A stretch of DNA of 5,411 bases, taken from an uncultured Aeromonadales bacterium (GTDB taxonomy: Bacteria > Pseudomonadota > Gammaproteobacteria > Enterobacterales > Succinivibrionaceae). Shown piece by piece: positions 1 through 5,251 of the stretch. The stretch's first letter is position 1, and each line of letters begins with the position of its first letter. The stretch covers positions 1 to 5,411 of the forward strand of contig CADBNP010000342.1 of assembly GCA_902796095.1 (NCBI GenBank). The letters run 5' to 3'. The position numbers were made by a program, and so were the translations under genes. The notes under the pieces are model-generated. The model saw only the letters and a list, made by a program, of their open reading frames with translations, searched no databases and had not been told where the DNA came from.

Positions 1-345
1 ACAACCGGAGAAAAGAATGAAGCCATGGAAGCTATTGCTGCCATCCTGAATAAACACTGTCGAGGCACTGTATATTTTGGTGTTGATGATTCCGGATTTG
101 TCAGGGGGCAGCAGATCAGTGACTCCACTAAAAAAGACATTTCCAGAATAATCTGTGATTCCATAGAGCCGAGAATTAAACCAACAATAGAAGAGCTGAC
201 TGTAGATCAGCGAACAGTTATAAAAGTATCGTTTTCCGGACATATCAAACCTTATGCAGTTAATGGCAAGTATCTTATTCGTACCGGAACGGAAAACAGA
301 AGAATGTCTCCGAATGCATCTATCTCTTTGAGCTTAAATACATAA
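1..345 (+). pseudogene. Schlafen-type AlbA_2 domain protein fragment, 5' end outside window, C-terminus lost
   Basis: The reading frame is open from base 1, so the Met at 25 is internal rather than a start. It encodes a typical piece of the Schlafen AlbA_2 (divergent AAA_4) domain: a helix ending in ILNKHCRGTVYFGVDDSG, the usual 'N-GGT-fGVdD-G' core in which the common GG is replaced by C-R-G, then a long helix-strand stretch, and near the end YLIRTGTENRRMSP, which matches the 'yyiRvGs.n..ms' strand of the family. Family members are ATP-binding-annotated regulators or nuclease-like proteins of several hundred residues with C-terminal winged-helix regions. Here the frame stops about 10 residues after RMSP, so everything C-terminal is missing. 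The last residues (NASISLSLNT) are out-of-frame translation of the neighbouring nuclease remnant. The domain assignment is from motif recognition; loss of function is inferred from the truncation. Confidence 0.75.
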
Positions 346-500
346 CAAAGACAGCAGCTACTGAAACAGAGATTCAAAAAACAGTAAAGAGTGCAACAGA
401 GCAGGTTCTGGGATACAAATCAGCTCTGGAGTTCCGGGACAGACAGCTCAAAGCCTACGCCATGGTCTTTGTAGGTCCTGACTGCGTGTACTGCGGGTGA
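312..500 (+). pseudogene. C-terminal remnant of a PDDEXK_9 nuclease-domain (AAA-ATPase-like family) protein
   Basis: In the frame starting at 312, overlapping the end of the AlbA_2 fragment, the sequence reads ECIYLFELKYITKTAA and then a helix and strand with QVLGYKSALEFRDRQ and AMVFVGPDCVYCG before TGA at 498-500. The YLFELKY element looks like the E-x-K active-site strand of PD-(D/E)XK nucleases, and the following 'a..QI..k.Y...y..r.v...gv.F.g' order is that of the PDDEXK_9 domain (formerly DUF1703) found at the C-terminus of AAA-ATPase-like proteins abundant in gut bacteria. Such proteins are usually 500-600 residues; only about 62 remain, with no start codon or ribosome site of their own. 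It is therefore a fossil of a second gene joined to the first remnant. The alternative, a recent fusion restored by frameshifting, is unlikely because the joined product would lack both catalytic cores. Confidence 0.65.
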
Positions 501-521
501 GAATTATGTTATGCATTTTTT

Positions 522-557
522 AAGACTCTCCATAAAACAAGACTCTTCCATAAAAAC
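522..557. repeat. Head-to-tail direct repeat, two copies of 17 and 19 bases
   Basis: Copy one (522-538) is AAGACTCTCCATAAAAC and copy two (539-557) is AAGACTCTTCCATAAAAAC. They abut exactly and differ only by one extra T and one extra A. The repeat lies just after the nuclease remnant and about 220 bases before the exported-protein gene. It may be a slippage duplication or a duplicated protein-binding site; nothing else here decides between them. The rest of 501-767 is AT-rich intergenic sequence without a gene. Confidence 0.8.
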
Positions 558-600
558 ATTTTTCTGATGTTTTGCCGTAATTTGCTTTGTTTATTCATGT

Positions 601-629
601 TTGACGGTGCTATTGATTATATTCTTAAT
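601..629 (+). promoter_or_regulatory. Weak candidate sigma-70-type promoter upstream of the exported-protein gene
   Basis: TTGACG at 601-606 is one base from the -35 consensus and CTTAAT at 624-629 matches four of six -10 positions with a 17-base spacer. This is the best-looking promoter in the 279-base gap before the gene at 780, but the -10 is poor and AT-rich DNA yields such matches by chance. It would give a leader of roughly 145 bases. Confidence 0.2.
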
Positions 630-767
630 GTGGAGGATTTTTTAGTTTTGAAAGTGATTTACTGCAGATGATTTAACTGACTGTCAGTCTGTCTGAATAC
701 AGTTTGTTTACTTCTGCTGCAGTCATTGCTCAGAATGAACAGCTTTATTGTCCTTACATGGTATTAC

Positions 768-773
768 GGAGGA
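768..773 (+). promoter_or_regulatory. Ribosome binding site fixing the GTG start at 780
   Basis: GGAGGA at 768-773 lies six bases before the GTG at 780-782. No comparable site precedes the in-frame TTG at 726 or ATG at 735, and starting at 780 places the signal peptide's Met-Arg immediately at the N-terminus. This decides the start. Confidence 0.85.
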
Positions 774-779
774 ACTGCC

Positions 780-1736
780 GTGCGTTTATCAGCTTTTTTG
801 GCTTCATGTCTTCTGTCTTTTTCGGTTCAGGCTTTTGCCGATTCGCCTGACATTGTGCCTTTTCTGTACGATCCTGCTTCGGTCAGAGCGGTGTATCAGC
901 TGGTGACCGGTGACAATTCCGATCCTGTGTCTGTCAGATTTGTTCAGCCGTCAGTCAAAATCTGGAATTATCAGAATCTGCCGTCTGCTGAGAAAAAGCA
1001 GATAGATAAGGCAATCGCCAGTTTTGGGCATCGGTATCTTAATGCTCTGCTGCAGATTGAAGGTGTTTATACCTCTGAAGCGGAAATTTACCGTAAACTG
1101 CTTTATGCTCTGGTAGATCCGTACATCGATTCAGGACTTCTGTCTAAATCTGAACTGGCGAAGCTGAAAGATCTGAGAAAGAATATCAGCGGGATGAGTG
1201 ATAAGGGGATTATCGGAATTATCAGTCGCTCCATAAAATATGATGAATTAGGTCTCGATGAGCCATGTGATGTATCAGATATGATTGACGATGATCATTG
1301 TGTACTTACAGATCTGGTTTTTGGTACCGATGCTGAATTAATTAGTTCGACCGATTCTGAAACAGGTACGCAACTTAAAATTGAAGACGGTTTTCGTTTT
1401 GCTCTGCTATTGGAGATCGGAGCTGATCCGATACAGGATGAACAGACCGCAAAGAATGCTGATCCTGTGCCTATGGTGTATTACGTAAGGGCTCCGCATA
1501 CAATCCTCTATCGCTGTTCTGATAATCTTAAAAAACACTGGGAAAAATCTCTGTTTGCAATGCTTAAGTTGATGCCTGAATTTCTACATTTTGATCATCC
1601 GCATGATACAAGCCGTGCAGTGTTAGGTATCAAATCCACAGACTCGTATTTCTGGATTTCTGCAGATGACTATCATGATGTAACCGGTAAGGGAAAGGAT
1701 GGAATATGCACGGTGAAAATTTATGGAGAGCATTAA
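780..1736 (+). CDS. Exported protein of unknown function, 318 residues
   Basis: I do not recognise this family. With the GTG start the protein opens with a textbook Sec signal peptide: Arg2, a hydrophobic core LSAFLASCLLSF, and the AFA|D cleavage site after residue 20, so the mature protein (about 298 residues) should be periplasmic or secreted. No lipobox and no further membrane segment are visible. The mature part has four cysteines (about C163, C174, C246, C310), an even number that could form two disulfides in the periplasm. C163 and C174 bracket an acidic loop, CDVSDMIDDDHC, which could be a metal-binding or disulfide-closed loop. Residues 60-150 are predicted mostly helical by eye, with charged segments; the C-terminal third looks beta-rich (MVYYVRAP, YFWISADDY). 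It stands alone on its strand, with a long intergenic region before it and a convergent minus-strand block behind it. Coding status is strong; function is open. Confidence 0.88.
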   Translation: MRLSAFLASCLLSFSVQAFADSPDIVPFLYDPASVRAVYQLVTGDNSDPVSVRFVQPSVKIWNYQNLPSAEKKQIDKAIASFGHRYLNALLQIEGVYTSEAEIYRKLLYALVDPYIDSGLLSKSELAKLKDLRKNISGMSDKGIIGIISRSIKYDELGLDEPCDVSDMIDDDHCVLTDLVFGTDAELISSTDSETGTQLKIEDGFRFALLLEIGADPIQDEQTAKNADPVPMVYYVRAPHTILYRCSDNLKKHWEKSLFAMLKLMPEFLHFDHPHDTSRAVLGIKSTDSYFWISADDYHDVTGKGKDGICTVKIYGEH

Positions 1737-1738
1737 AG

Positions 1739-1762
1739 AAAAAAGTATTAGATCTAAAATAC
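1739..1762 (-). terminator. Weak terminator-like hairpin closing the minus-strand block
   Basis: Read on the minus strand, GTATT (1762-1758) and AATAC (1749-1745) form a five-pair stem around an eight-base loop, followed directly by six T (1744-1739). It sits three bases past the stop of the convergent exported-protein gene and just downstream of the decayed minus-strand gene, the expected place for a terminator. The stem is short and AT-rich, so activity is uncertain. Confidence 0.4.
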
Positions 1763-1820
1763 AGGTCCAGAACATGTTAAATTCCAGGGCATAACTTTTT
1801 CAAGAATTGCATTTCACTCT

Positions 1821-2258
1821 TCAGGTTGAATACCTGGATCTGTTAATTCCTTTCGATGCAGTCCCATATACCTTAGCTGGTATGCTCCCAGATGCACTCC
1901 ATTTTTTACTGATTTCATGGAATGATGAAAATACTGCTAAAGACTTTGATCCTTCAACTGAAGCATATCCACTGGCGGTCGTTCTTTTCTGCCTGACAGT
2001 GAGTAAAGATCTCATCAAAATCCATTACCCTGTTATCCTGCACATAGCAAATCAGTCGCTGATAACCATGCTCCGTCCAGTCTGCAGCAAAAATAAAATT
2101 CTTACAAATGACAAAACTGCCATCAAAAGAAAAACATCACAGCAAACGTATAACAGAAGCATTTTCCTCGTCGTAACAGACCATCCAGCCTAAACCGTTC
2201 CGGAACCTGAAAAACTGCCTGTCGCAGATTGGACAGATGAAGCTTCGCTATTTTTCAT
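1821..2258 (-). pseudogene. Decayed gene for a CxxC (zinc-ribbon-like) protein downstream of the GGCT-like gene
   Basis: An ATG at 2258 overlaps the last 11 bases of the GGCT-like gene. Its frame begins MKNSEAS and soon becomes nonsense, but one base shift near 2243-2240 gives a good protein reading: FICPICDRQFFRFRNGLGWM at about 2241-2182, then VCYDEENASVIRLL, an in-frame TGA at 2139-2137, then DGSFVICKNFIFAADWTEHG and LICYVQDNRVMDFDEIFTHC down to a stop at 1956-1954. Close to that stop, a shift back to the original frame opens a further stretch (VEGSKSLAVFSSFHEI and on) to the TGA at 1823-1821. The restored product would be about 145 residues with a CPIC motif, and further cysteines, suggestive of a zinc ribbon at its N-terminus. 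Two compensating indels and one stop make it a pseudogene unless sequence errors are to blame. I do not know the family. The overlap implies it was co-translated with GGCT. Confidence 0.55.
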
Positions 2259-2721
2259 GGTGACATTTTTCAAGACTGAGTTTAATTGCATCAGATATTT
2301 TTTCCTCATCAAAGCCGAAGGCTCTGTAGCCCTCAAGACATGTGTCGACATAATACTGCATCGGTATTCCCACAGATCTGTCCTCATGCATGATATAGAC
2401 AAACACCGTGAGGTCTCCCGCAGGTTTACCATCAGTACCGGTTACCGGAAGTGTCATTTCCGTCTTGTAGTAGAACTGCGGATACCCTTCGTAGCTGTCG
2501 AGGGAAAGTTCATCATCAGCCGTTACCTCCCAGACCGCTACCGGTACACCCGAACCCGTGCAGGGTTCAATGGTGAGATACGCTCCGGTCTGACTTCCTT
2601 TGAACAGAAGCCGGTAATCATGAATTTCTGAAGTGCCGACCACCTTTGCCGTCGGACATCTGAACTTCATCTGTTTGATGTTCAGGTTACTGCCGTAGGC
2701 GATGTAATATCTCTTTTCCAT
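2248..2721 (-). CDS. Gamma-glutamylcyclotransferase-like (AIG2/GGCT) family protein, 157 residues
   Basis: The N-terminus carries the family signature YIAYGSNL (residues 6-13), the loop that binds the gamma-glutamyl or 5-oxoproline moiety, and the second conserved block LDSYEGYPQFYYK (74-86) contains the expected catalytic acid Glu78 in the Y-E-G motif. The remaining strands (VAVWEVT, TVFVYIMHED) and C-terminal YYVDTCLEGYRAFGFD complete the compact beta-barrel; 157 residues is normal for a single-domain member. Established family chemistry is intramolecular cyclisation of a gamma-glutamyl-amine or peptide, releasing 5-oxoproline and the free amine, but many bacterial members have unknown substrates, and some sit with ATP-grasp or GS-like amidoligases; none is seen here. 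It is cytosolic, without signal or membrane segments. The start is the ATG at 2721, seven bases after GAAAGGA, in preference to the in-frame TTG two codons upstream. The downstream decayed gene overlaps its stop. Confidence 0.9.
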   Translation of the reverse strand: MEKRYYIAYGSNLNIKQMKFRCPTAKVVGTSEIHDYRLLFKGSQTGAYLTIEPCTGSGVPVAVWEVTADDELSLDSYEGYPQFYYKTEMTLPVTGTDGKPAGDLTVFVYIMHEDRSVGIPMQYYVDTCLEGYRAFGFDEEKISDAIKLSLEKCHHEK

Positions 2722-2728
2722 AATCAAT

Positions 2729-2735
2729 TCCTTTC
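2729..2735 (-). promoter_or_regulatory. Ribosome binding site of the GGCT-like gene
   Basis: Minus-strand GAAAGGA (2735-2729) with a seven-base spacer to the ATG at 2721. It would be only one base from the alternative TTG at 2727, which therefore cannot be the main start. Confidence 0.75.
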
Positions 2736-3019
2736 AGTTCGATTGAAGGTTTACCCTTCTGCTCTCCGCCATTTCAGGGATCAGGAAAGCAGGACGGGTA
2801 CACGCCGTGGGATCTGTTTCTGCCGAACCGGATGACAGTGTCACCACTGATACTGCGGATTAGTATATTTCCTGCTGCATACTGCCCTCCGATGAAGCAA
2901 ACCTGAAGACATATCTGACAAGGATGAACAGAGCAACGGGTTTTAATTCCTGACGACAGACATTAATTGCGAAAGAAAAGCGGAGGACGTATGAATCATG
3001 ACGGCAGAGAAAGTAACAG
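2736..3019. other. 284 bases between the two small minus-strand genes, no resolvable gene
   Basis: Neither strand yields an ORF with both a start and a ribosome site. Two protein-like readings compete. On the minus strand a frame ending at TGA 2776-2774 contains FIGGQYAAGNILIRSISGDT. On the plus strand a frame interrupted by a TAG at about 2861 contains LPSDEANLKTYLTRMNRATG and ends at TGA 2951-2953. One or both may be remnants of lost genes. A minus-strand TATACT in the middle resembles a -10 box, but no fitting -35 was found. Confidence 0.35.
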
Positions 3020-3172
3020 TCAGCCTGCTGCCAGAAGTGATATCCCTATGATTACAATCACACAGCAGATGAGAAAGGCATGTCCTGATCCTGCAAAGAA
3101 ATATGATTTCCATGCAAGACACCCTGCTCCCACCAGAGCGGCACCGGCAAGTCTGGTAACAAATCTGTCCAT
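3020..3172 (-). CDS. Small membrane protein, 50 residues, two predicted transmembrane helices
   Basis: The minus-strand ATG at 3172 opens a 50-codon frame ending at TGA 3022-3020. The product begins MDRFVTRLAGAALVGAG, a short basic N-terminus followed by a small-residue-rich helix (about residues 8-20). A short polar turn, WKSYFFAGSGH, leads to a very hydrophobic second helix, AFLICCVIVIIGISLLAA (32-49), ending one residue before the stop. This is a classic helical-hairpin inner-membrane miniprotein with both termini probably on the same side. Support for translation is AGGGGA at 3186-3181, eight bases before the ATG, and strongly biased hydrophobic composition over the whole length. I know no family for it. 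The opposite strand has a longer frame (2967-3251), but that has no start with a good ribosome site at its head and its composition looks like an antisense shadow. The function could be a membrane-stress peptide, toxin or subunit; nothing here decides. Confidence 0.65.
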   Translation of the reverse strand: MDRFVTRLAGAALVGAGCLAWKSYFFAGSGHAFLICCVIVIIGISLLAAG

Positions 3173-3180
3173 ATGTATCT

Positions 3181-3186
3181 TCCCCT
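3181..3186 (-). promoter_or_regulatory. Ribosome binding site of the 50-residue membrane protein
   Basis: Minus-strand AGGGGA (3186-3181), eight bases before the ATG at 3172. It differs by one base from AGGAGG-type sites but has a strong G run and good spacing, and it supports real translation of this very short gene. Confidence 0.55.
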
Positions 3187-3529
3187 GTTCATTCAGCAAT
3201 TATCGGTTTTATATCACACATTGCAGCGTTTTGTGTTTAAATTCCCGCTGATTCCAGATAAAATTGTCTGCAATATCATGTTTTTTGACGTTTAACAGGA
3301 TTCTGATGATATCTCAGGCAACATTTACATAAGTCTAAACTAAAACAGAGTTTTTCAGACTCATGTCTGCCAATGCCGCCGTACCATTTCAATAAGCGAT
3401 ATCAAATATGCAGCTGATATATGATGACAGACAGCATCCATGTAAATCTGTATACCCTGTTGTATGTTCACAGCTGAATCAGAACCGGAATGCAGGATCT
3501 TCTCATTCCGGATTATCATGCTTTTATCT
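3187..3529. other. Divergent intergenic region between the small membrane protein and the lipoprotein gene
   Basis: About 340 AT-rich bases separate the two divergent genes, so promoters in both directions should lie here. On the plus strand TTGACG at 3285-3290 is a near-consensus -35, but only GATATC at 3308-3313 stands at 17-base spacing, a poor -10. On the minus strand TATAAA near 3210 resembles a -10 without a good -35. A plus-strand frame from ATG 3408 runs into the lipoprotein gene in another frame; it has no ribosome site and I do not call it. The one strong structure is the inverted repeat at 3485-3511. Confidence 0.4.
3485..3511. repeat. Perfect 8-base inverted repeat upstream of the lipoprotein gene
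   Basis: CCGGAATG (3485-3492) and CATTCCGG (3504-3511) are exact inverse complements separated by 11 bases, ending 18 bases before the ribosome site of the lipoprotein gene. In RNA this makes a GC-capped hairpin in the leader; in DNA it is a dyad with arm centres about two helical turns apart, as for a dimeric regulator. No T-run follows on the plus strand, so it is not a normal terminator of upstream transcription. Confidence 0.6.
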
Positions 3530-3534
3530 GGAGG
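3530..3534 (+). promoter_or_regulatory. Ribosome binding site of the lipoprotein gene
   Basis: GGAGG at 3530-3534, six bases before ATG 3541. This is a strong site that fixes the start and puts three lysines right after the initiator Met, as expected for a lipoprotein signal. Confidence 0.85.
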
Positions 3535-3540
3535 TAAAAA

Positions 3541-4071
3541 ATGAAAAAGAAGGATATGCCAGGCAGTGCCGGTCTGGTTTGTATGTTTTCCTTTGTTATG
3601 CTGACAGGTTGCGGAACTGTTATATCAGACGGCGGAAGACAGCCTGCAACAGTTTCAGTTGAGATCGAGTCACTCAACAAACAGACCAGCAACAAATATA
3701 TCAAGGAAATCATAATTACTGACAACAATGACGATGGCAAACAGTTTAAAGTGGGTGCCGGTGATGTTTTCTACATTCATCAGGGCAGCCAGCCGATGAA
3801 AATCGAACTCAAGGAAAGTGACTGCATTCTTCCGGCAACAGCACAGGTAAATGCAAGAACCAACGGTTTCTTTTTCCTCAATATGCTCTGGGGAGAGTTA
3901 AGCACATTCTCTTCCTCTACGGATTCGTCAAACGGAACAAACTGGAGATATTTTCCTGCTGACAGGGTTATCAAAACCAAAGTCAAAGATACACCAGAAT
4001 GCCAGGAATGGCTTAAAAAGGTTTCAGTCACTGATTCCTATGTAACCGTTCCGGTTCCTGAGAAAAAATAG
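3541..4071 (+). CDS. Predicted outer-membrane lipoprotein of unknown function, 176 residues
   Basis: The N-terminus MKKKDMPGSAGLVCMFSFVM leads into the lipobox LTGC, with the lipidated Cys at residue 24 followed by Gly. The absence of Asp at +2 favours outer-membrane sorting by the Lol system in a diderm. The mature part is about 153 residues, polar and probably beta-rich, with two further cysteines (C95, C154) that could pair. Near residues 108-139 a hydrophobic, aromatic stretch (NGFFFLNMLWGEL) is followed by Ser/Thr-rich sequence and NGTNWRYFPADRV. This order resembles the 'N-lfGG-(h)n-D-tGa-wkY-P' tail of small PEGA-like lipoproteins, where it forms a membrane-close helix-turn; that likeness is my impression and is unverified. 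It has its own strong ribosome site, lies 85 bases before the next plus-strand gene, and no terminator is visible between them, so the two could share a transcript. Confidence 0.85.
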   Translation: MKKKDMPGSAGLVCMFSFVMLTGCGTVISDGGRQPATVSVEIESLNKQTSNKYIKEIIITDNNDDGKQFKVGAGDVFYIHQGSQPMKIELKESDCILPATAQVNARTNGFFFLNMLWGELSTFSSSTDSSNGTNWRYFPADRVIKTKVKDTPECQEWLKKVSVTDSYVTVPVPEKK

Positions 4072-4156
4072 ACATCTTTATAAGGCTTCCCGGTCATAAA
4101 AACATGACAATAACACAGCGGTCTGTAATAAGCAGTAAGAAAACAGATGAGCAGTA

Positions 4157-5227
4157 ATGAAAAACAGCGAAATTGCGAAGTTTATAAACTCTGATGACGA
4201 GCGGTTCTTCCTGGAAGAAATAAACTACCAGTTCACGGCAGATCAGGCGGCATGGCTGATAAGCAGATGCAGAAGTCTGACACTGGAGGAACGGCACAGG
4301 GCCTGGAATGATGTCATAAACACGATGCCGGACTGCCAGCTTCAATCAGTGCACTTCGATTTACACGGCAAAAAACTGATGCTGCATGATACCCTGAAAA
4401 AAATAATCTGCACAGAAAACAGACTGCTGGAAAGTTTTTATTCACAGAACGAAAATGCGGTGTTCGAGTACATTTTCAGAGGGGATAGATTTGATGACAG
4501 GCCATACATGGATATGGTATTTTCTGACTATACTTCATGCAGAGAAGCGGCAGGAGAGAATCTTGATAAATTCGCTGAAGATGAAGATATGATCAGCAGT
4601 GTAGTTATCAGAAAAAAATATTTTTCGTCTGAAACCAGAGAATACATAGAGCTTACCGCCACCAGCAGTCTCGATGTGCTCGACTATAATATTGAAATAG
4701 GTTTTGGTGAAAGAAAACAGGAAGACGAGGAAGCTGTTGATCTGCTGTATGTTTTTGATAATCTGTGGTTCTGCTTTCCCTGCCCCTTTAAAAAGGGCGA
4801 TATAGTCTGGTGCCGAAATCCGCGTAACGGCAGGGTGGATGGTCCGATTGTCCTGGAAGGAACCACACCGATAAGATGTGCCGAACATCCGAAATTTCGC
4901 GGAGCTGACAGTTCAGATATGATCGTCTGTGGATACTGTCAGCACCCGGACGGCACACTGTATTATGAATGCAATGACAACTACATGGATTACGAGTACT
5001 GTCCGCCGGAGAAGCTGACAGGAAACAAACGCATACTTACCGCTCTGAGCAATTATCTGAAGGATGAGATATCAGTAGATCTTTTTGCCAATGCATACCT
5101 GAAAATTATGCTCGAAGATCTGGCTGATGACATGGGGTCACAACACCTTGGACTGTATACTGACGAGTCTCTGAAACTGGCGGGATTAGAACCGCCAAAA
5201 AAGGATCCAGATTTCAGGATCCTTTAA
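4157..5227 (+). CDS. Cytosolic protein of an unnamed family, 356 residues
   Basis: I recognise the style of this protein from uncharacterised proteins of gut bacteria, but know no name or function for it. The N-terminal 60 residues (AKFINSDDERFFLEEINYQF, then AAWLISRCRSLTLEERHRAW and TMPDC) are helical and look like the most family-typical part. The middle contains DNLWFCFPCPFKKGDIV (201-217), a hydrophobic strand leading into a turn and a 'kGDiV' strand like those of small beta-barrels. C206xxC209 and C258xxC261 are two CxxC pairs that could make a four-cysteine zinc site; from unverified memory, similar proteins lack these cysteines. The C-terminus is helical (ALSNYLKDE, LFANAYLKIMLEDL). 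The protein is acidic, without signal peptide or membrane helix. The start is the first ATG giving this frame; no strong ribosome site precedes it. Its last nine codons lie within the terminator of the convergent gene. Confidence 0.85.
   Translation: MKNSEIAKFINSDDERFFLEEINYQFTADQAAWLISRCRSLTLEERHRAWNDVINTMPDCQLQSVHFDLHGKKLMLHDTLKKIICTENRLLESFYSQNENAVFEYIFRGDRFDDRPYMDMVFSDYTSCREAAGENLDKFAEDEDMISSVVIRKKYFSSETREYIELTATSSLDVLDYNIEIGFGERKQEDEEAVDLLYVFDNLWFCFPCPFKKGDIVWCRNPRNGRVDGPIVLEGTTPIRCAEHPKFRGADSSDMIVCGYCQHPDGTLYYECNDNYMDYEYCPPEKLTGNKRILTALSNYLKDEISVDLFANAYLKIMLEDLADDMGSQHLGLYTDESLKLAGLEPPKKDPDFRIL
5197..5225 (-). terminator. Rho-independent terminator for the minus-strand gene entering from the right
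   Basis: AAAGGATCC (5225-5217 on the minus strand) pairs perfectly with GGATCCTTT (5208-5200) around an eight-base loop, and the minus strand then runs into T, giving six T in a row (5202-5197, the first three inside the stem). The hairpin lies 27 bases past the stop of the minus-strand fragment at 5252. On the plus strand it has no trailing T-run, but the hairpin may still slow or protect the plus-strand transcript. It overlaps the final codons and stop of the 356-residue protein gene. Confidence 0.75.
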
Positions 5228-5251
5228 GGCAAAGTAACACCCCGCTCTTGA

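Noticed and set aside
631..671. GGAGG at 632-636 followed by a seven-codon TTG frame
   Set aside because: The peptide is too short and unremarkable, and the spacing is long; most likely an accidental purine run in AT-rich DNA.
726..779. TTG (726) and ATG (735) starts for the exported-protein gene
   Set aside because: Neither has a ribosome site, they would bury the signal peptide behind 15-18 extra residues, and GGAGGA is spaced correctly for the GTG at 780.
1807..2193. 128-codon plus-strand frame
   Set aside because: TTG start without a ribosome site, odd composition, and it is antisense to a better protein reading with a CxxC motif and frame-restoring shifts.
2197..2206. GTTCCGGAAC palindrome
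   Set aside because: It lies inside the decayed minus-strand coding region and has no spacer, partner copy or regulatory position; likely chance.
2257..2631. 124-codon plus-strand frame
   Set aside because: It lies wholly antisense to the GGCT-like gene, whose motifs are unmistakable.
2967..3251. 94-codon plus-strand frame, with an ATG at 2991 behind GGAGG
   Set aside because: Spacing to the ATG is only about four bases and the protein is low in structure signals, while the antisense 50-codon frame is consistently hydrophobic and has its own ribosome site. Not fully excluded.
3356..3369. CAGAC-tcat-GTCTG hairpin
   Set aside because: Five-pair stem, no T-run on either strand in terminator position; too weak to call.
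3408..3662. 84-codon plus-strand frame overlapping the lipoprotein start
   Set aside because: No ribosome site, and most of it overlaps the lipoprotein gene in another frame.
4535..4888. Minus-strand frames of 117 and 60 codons inside 4157-5227
   Set aside because: Antisense to a long protein of natural composition, with no ribosome sites and no recognisable motifs.
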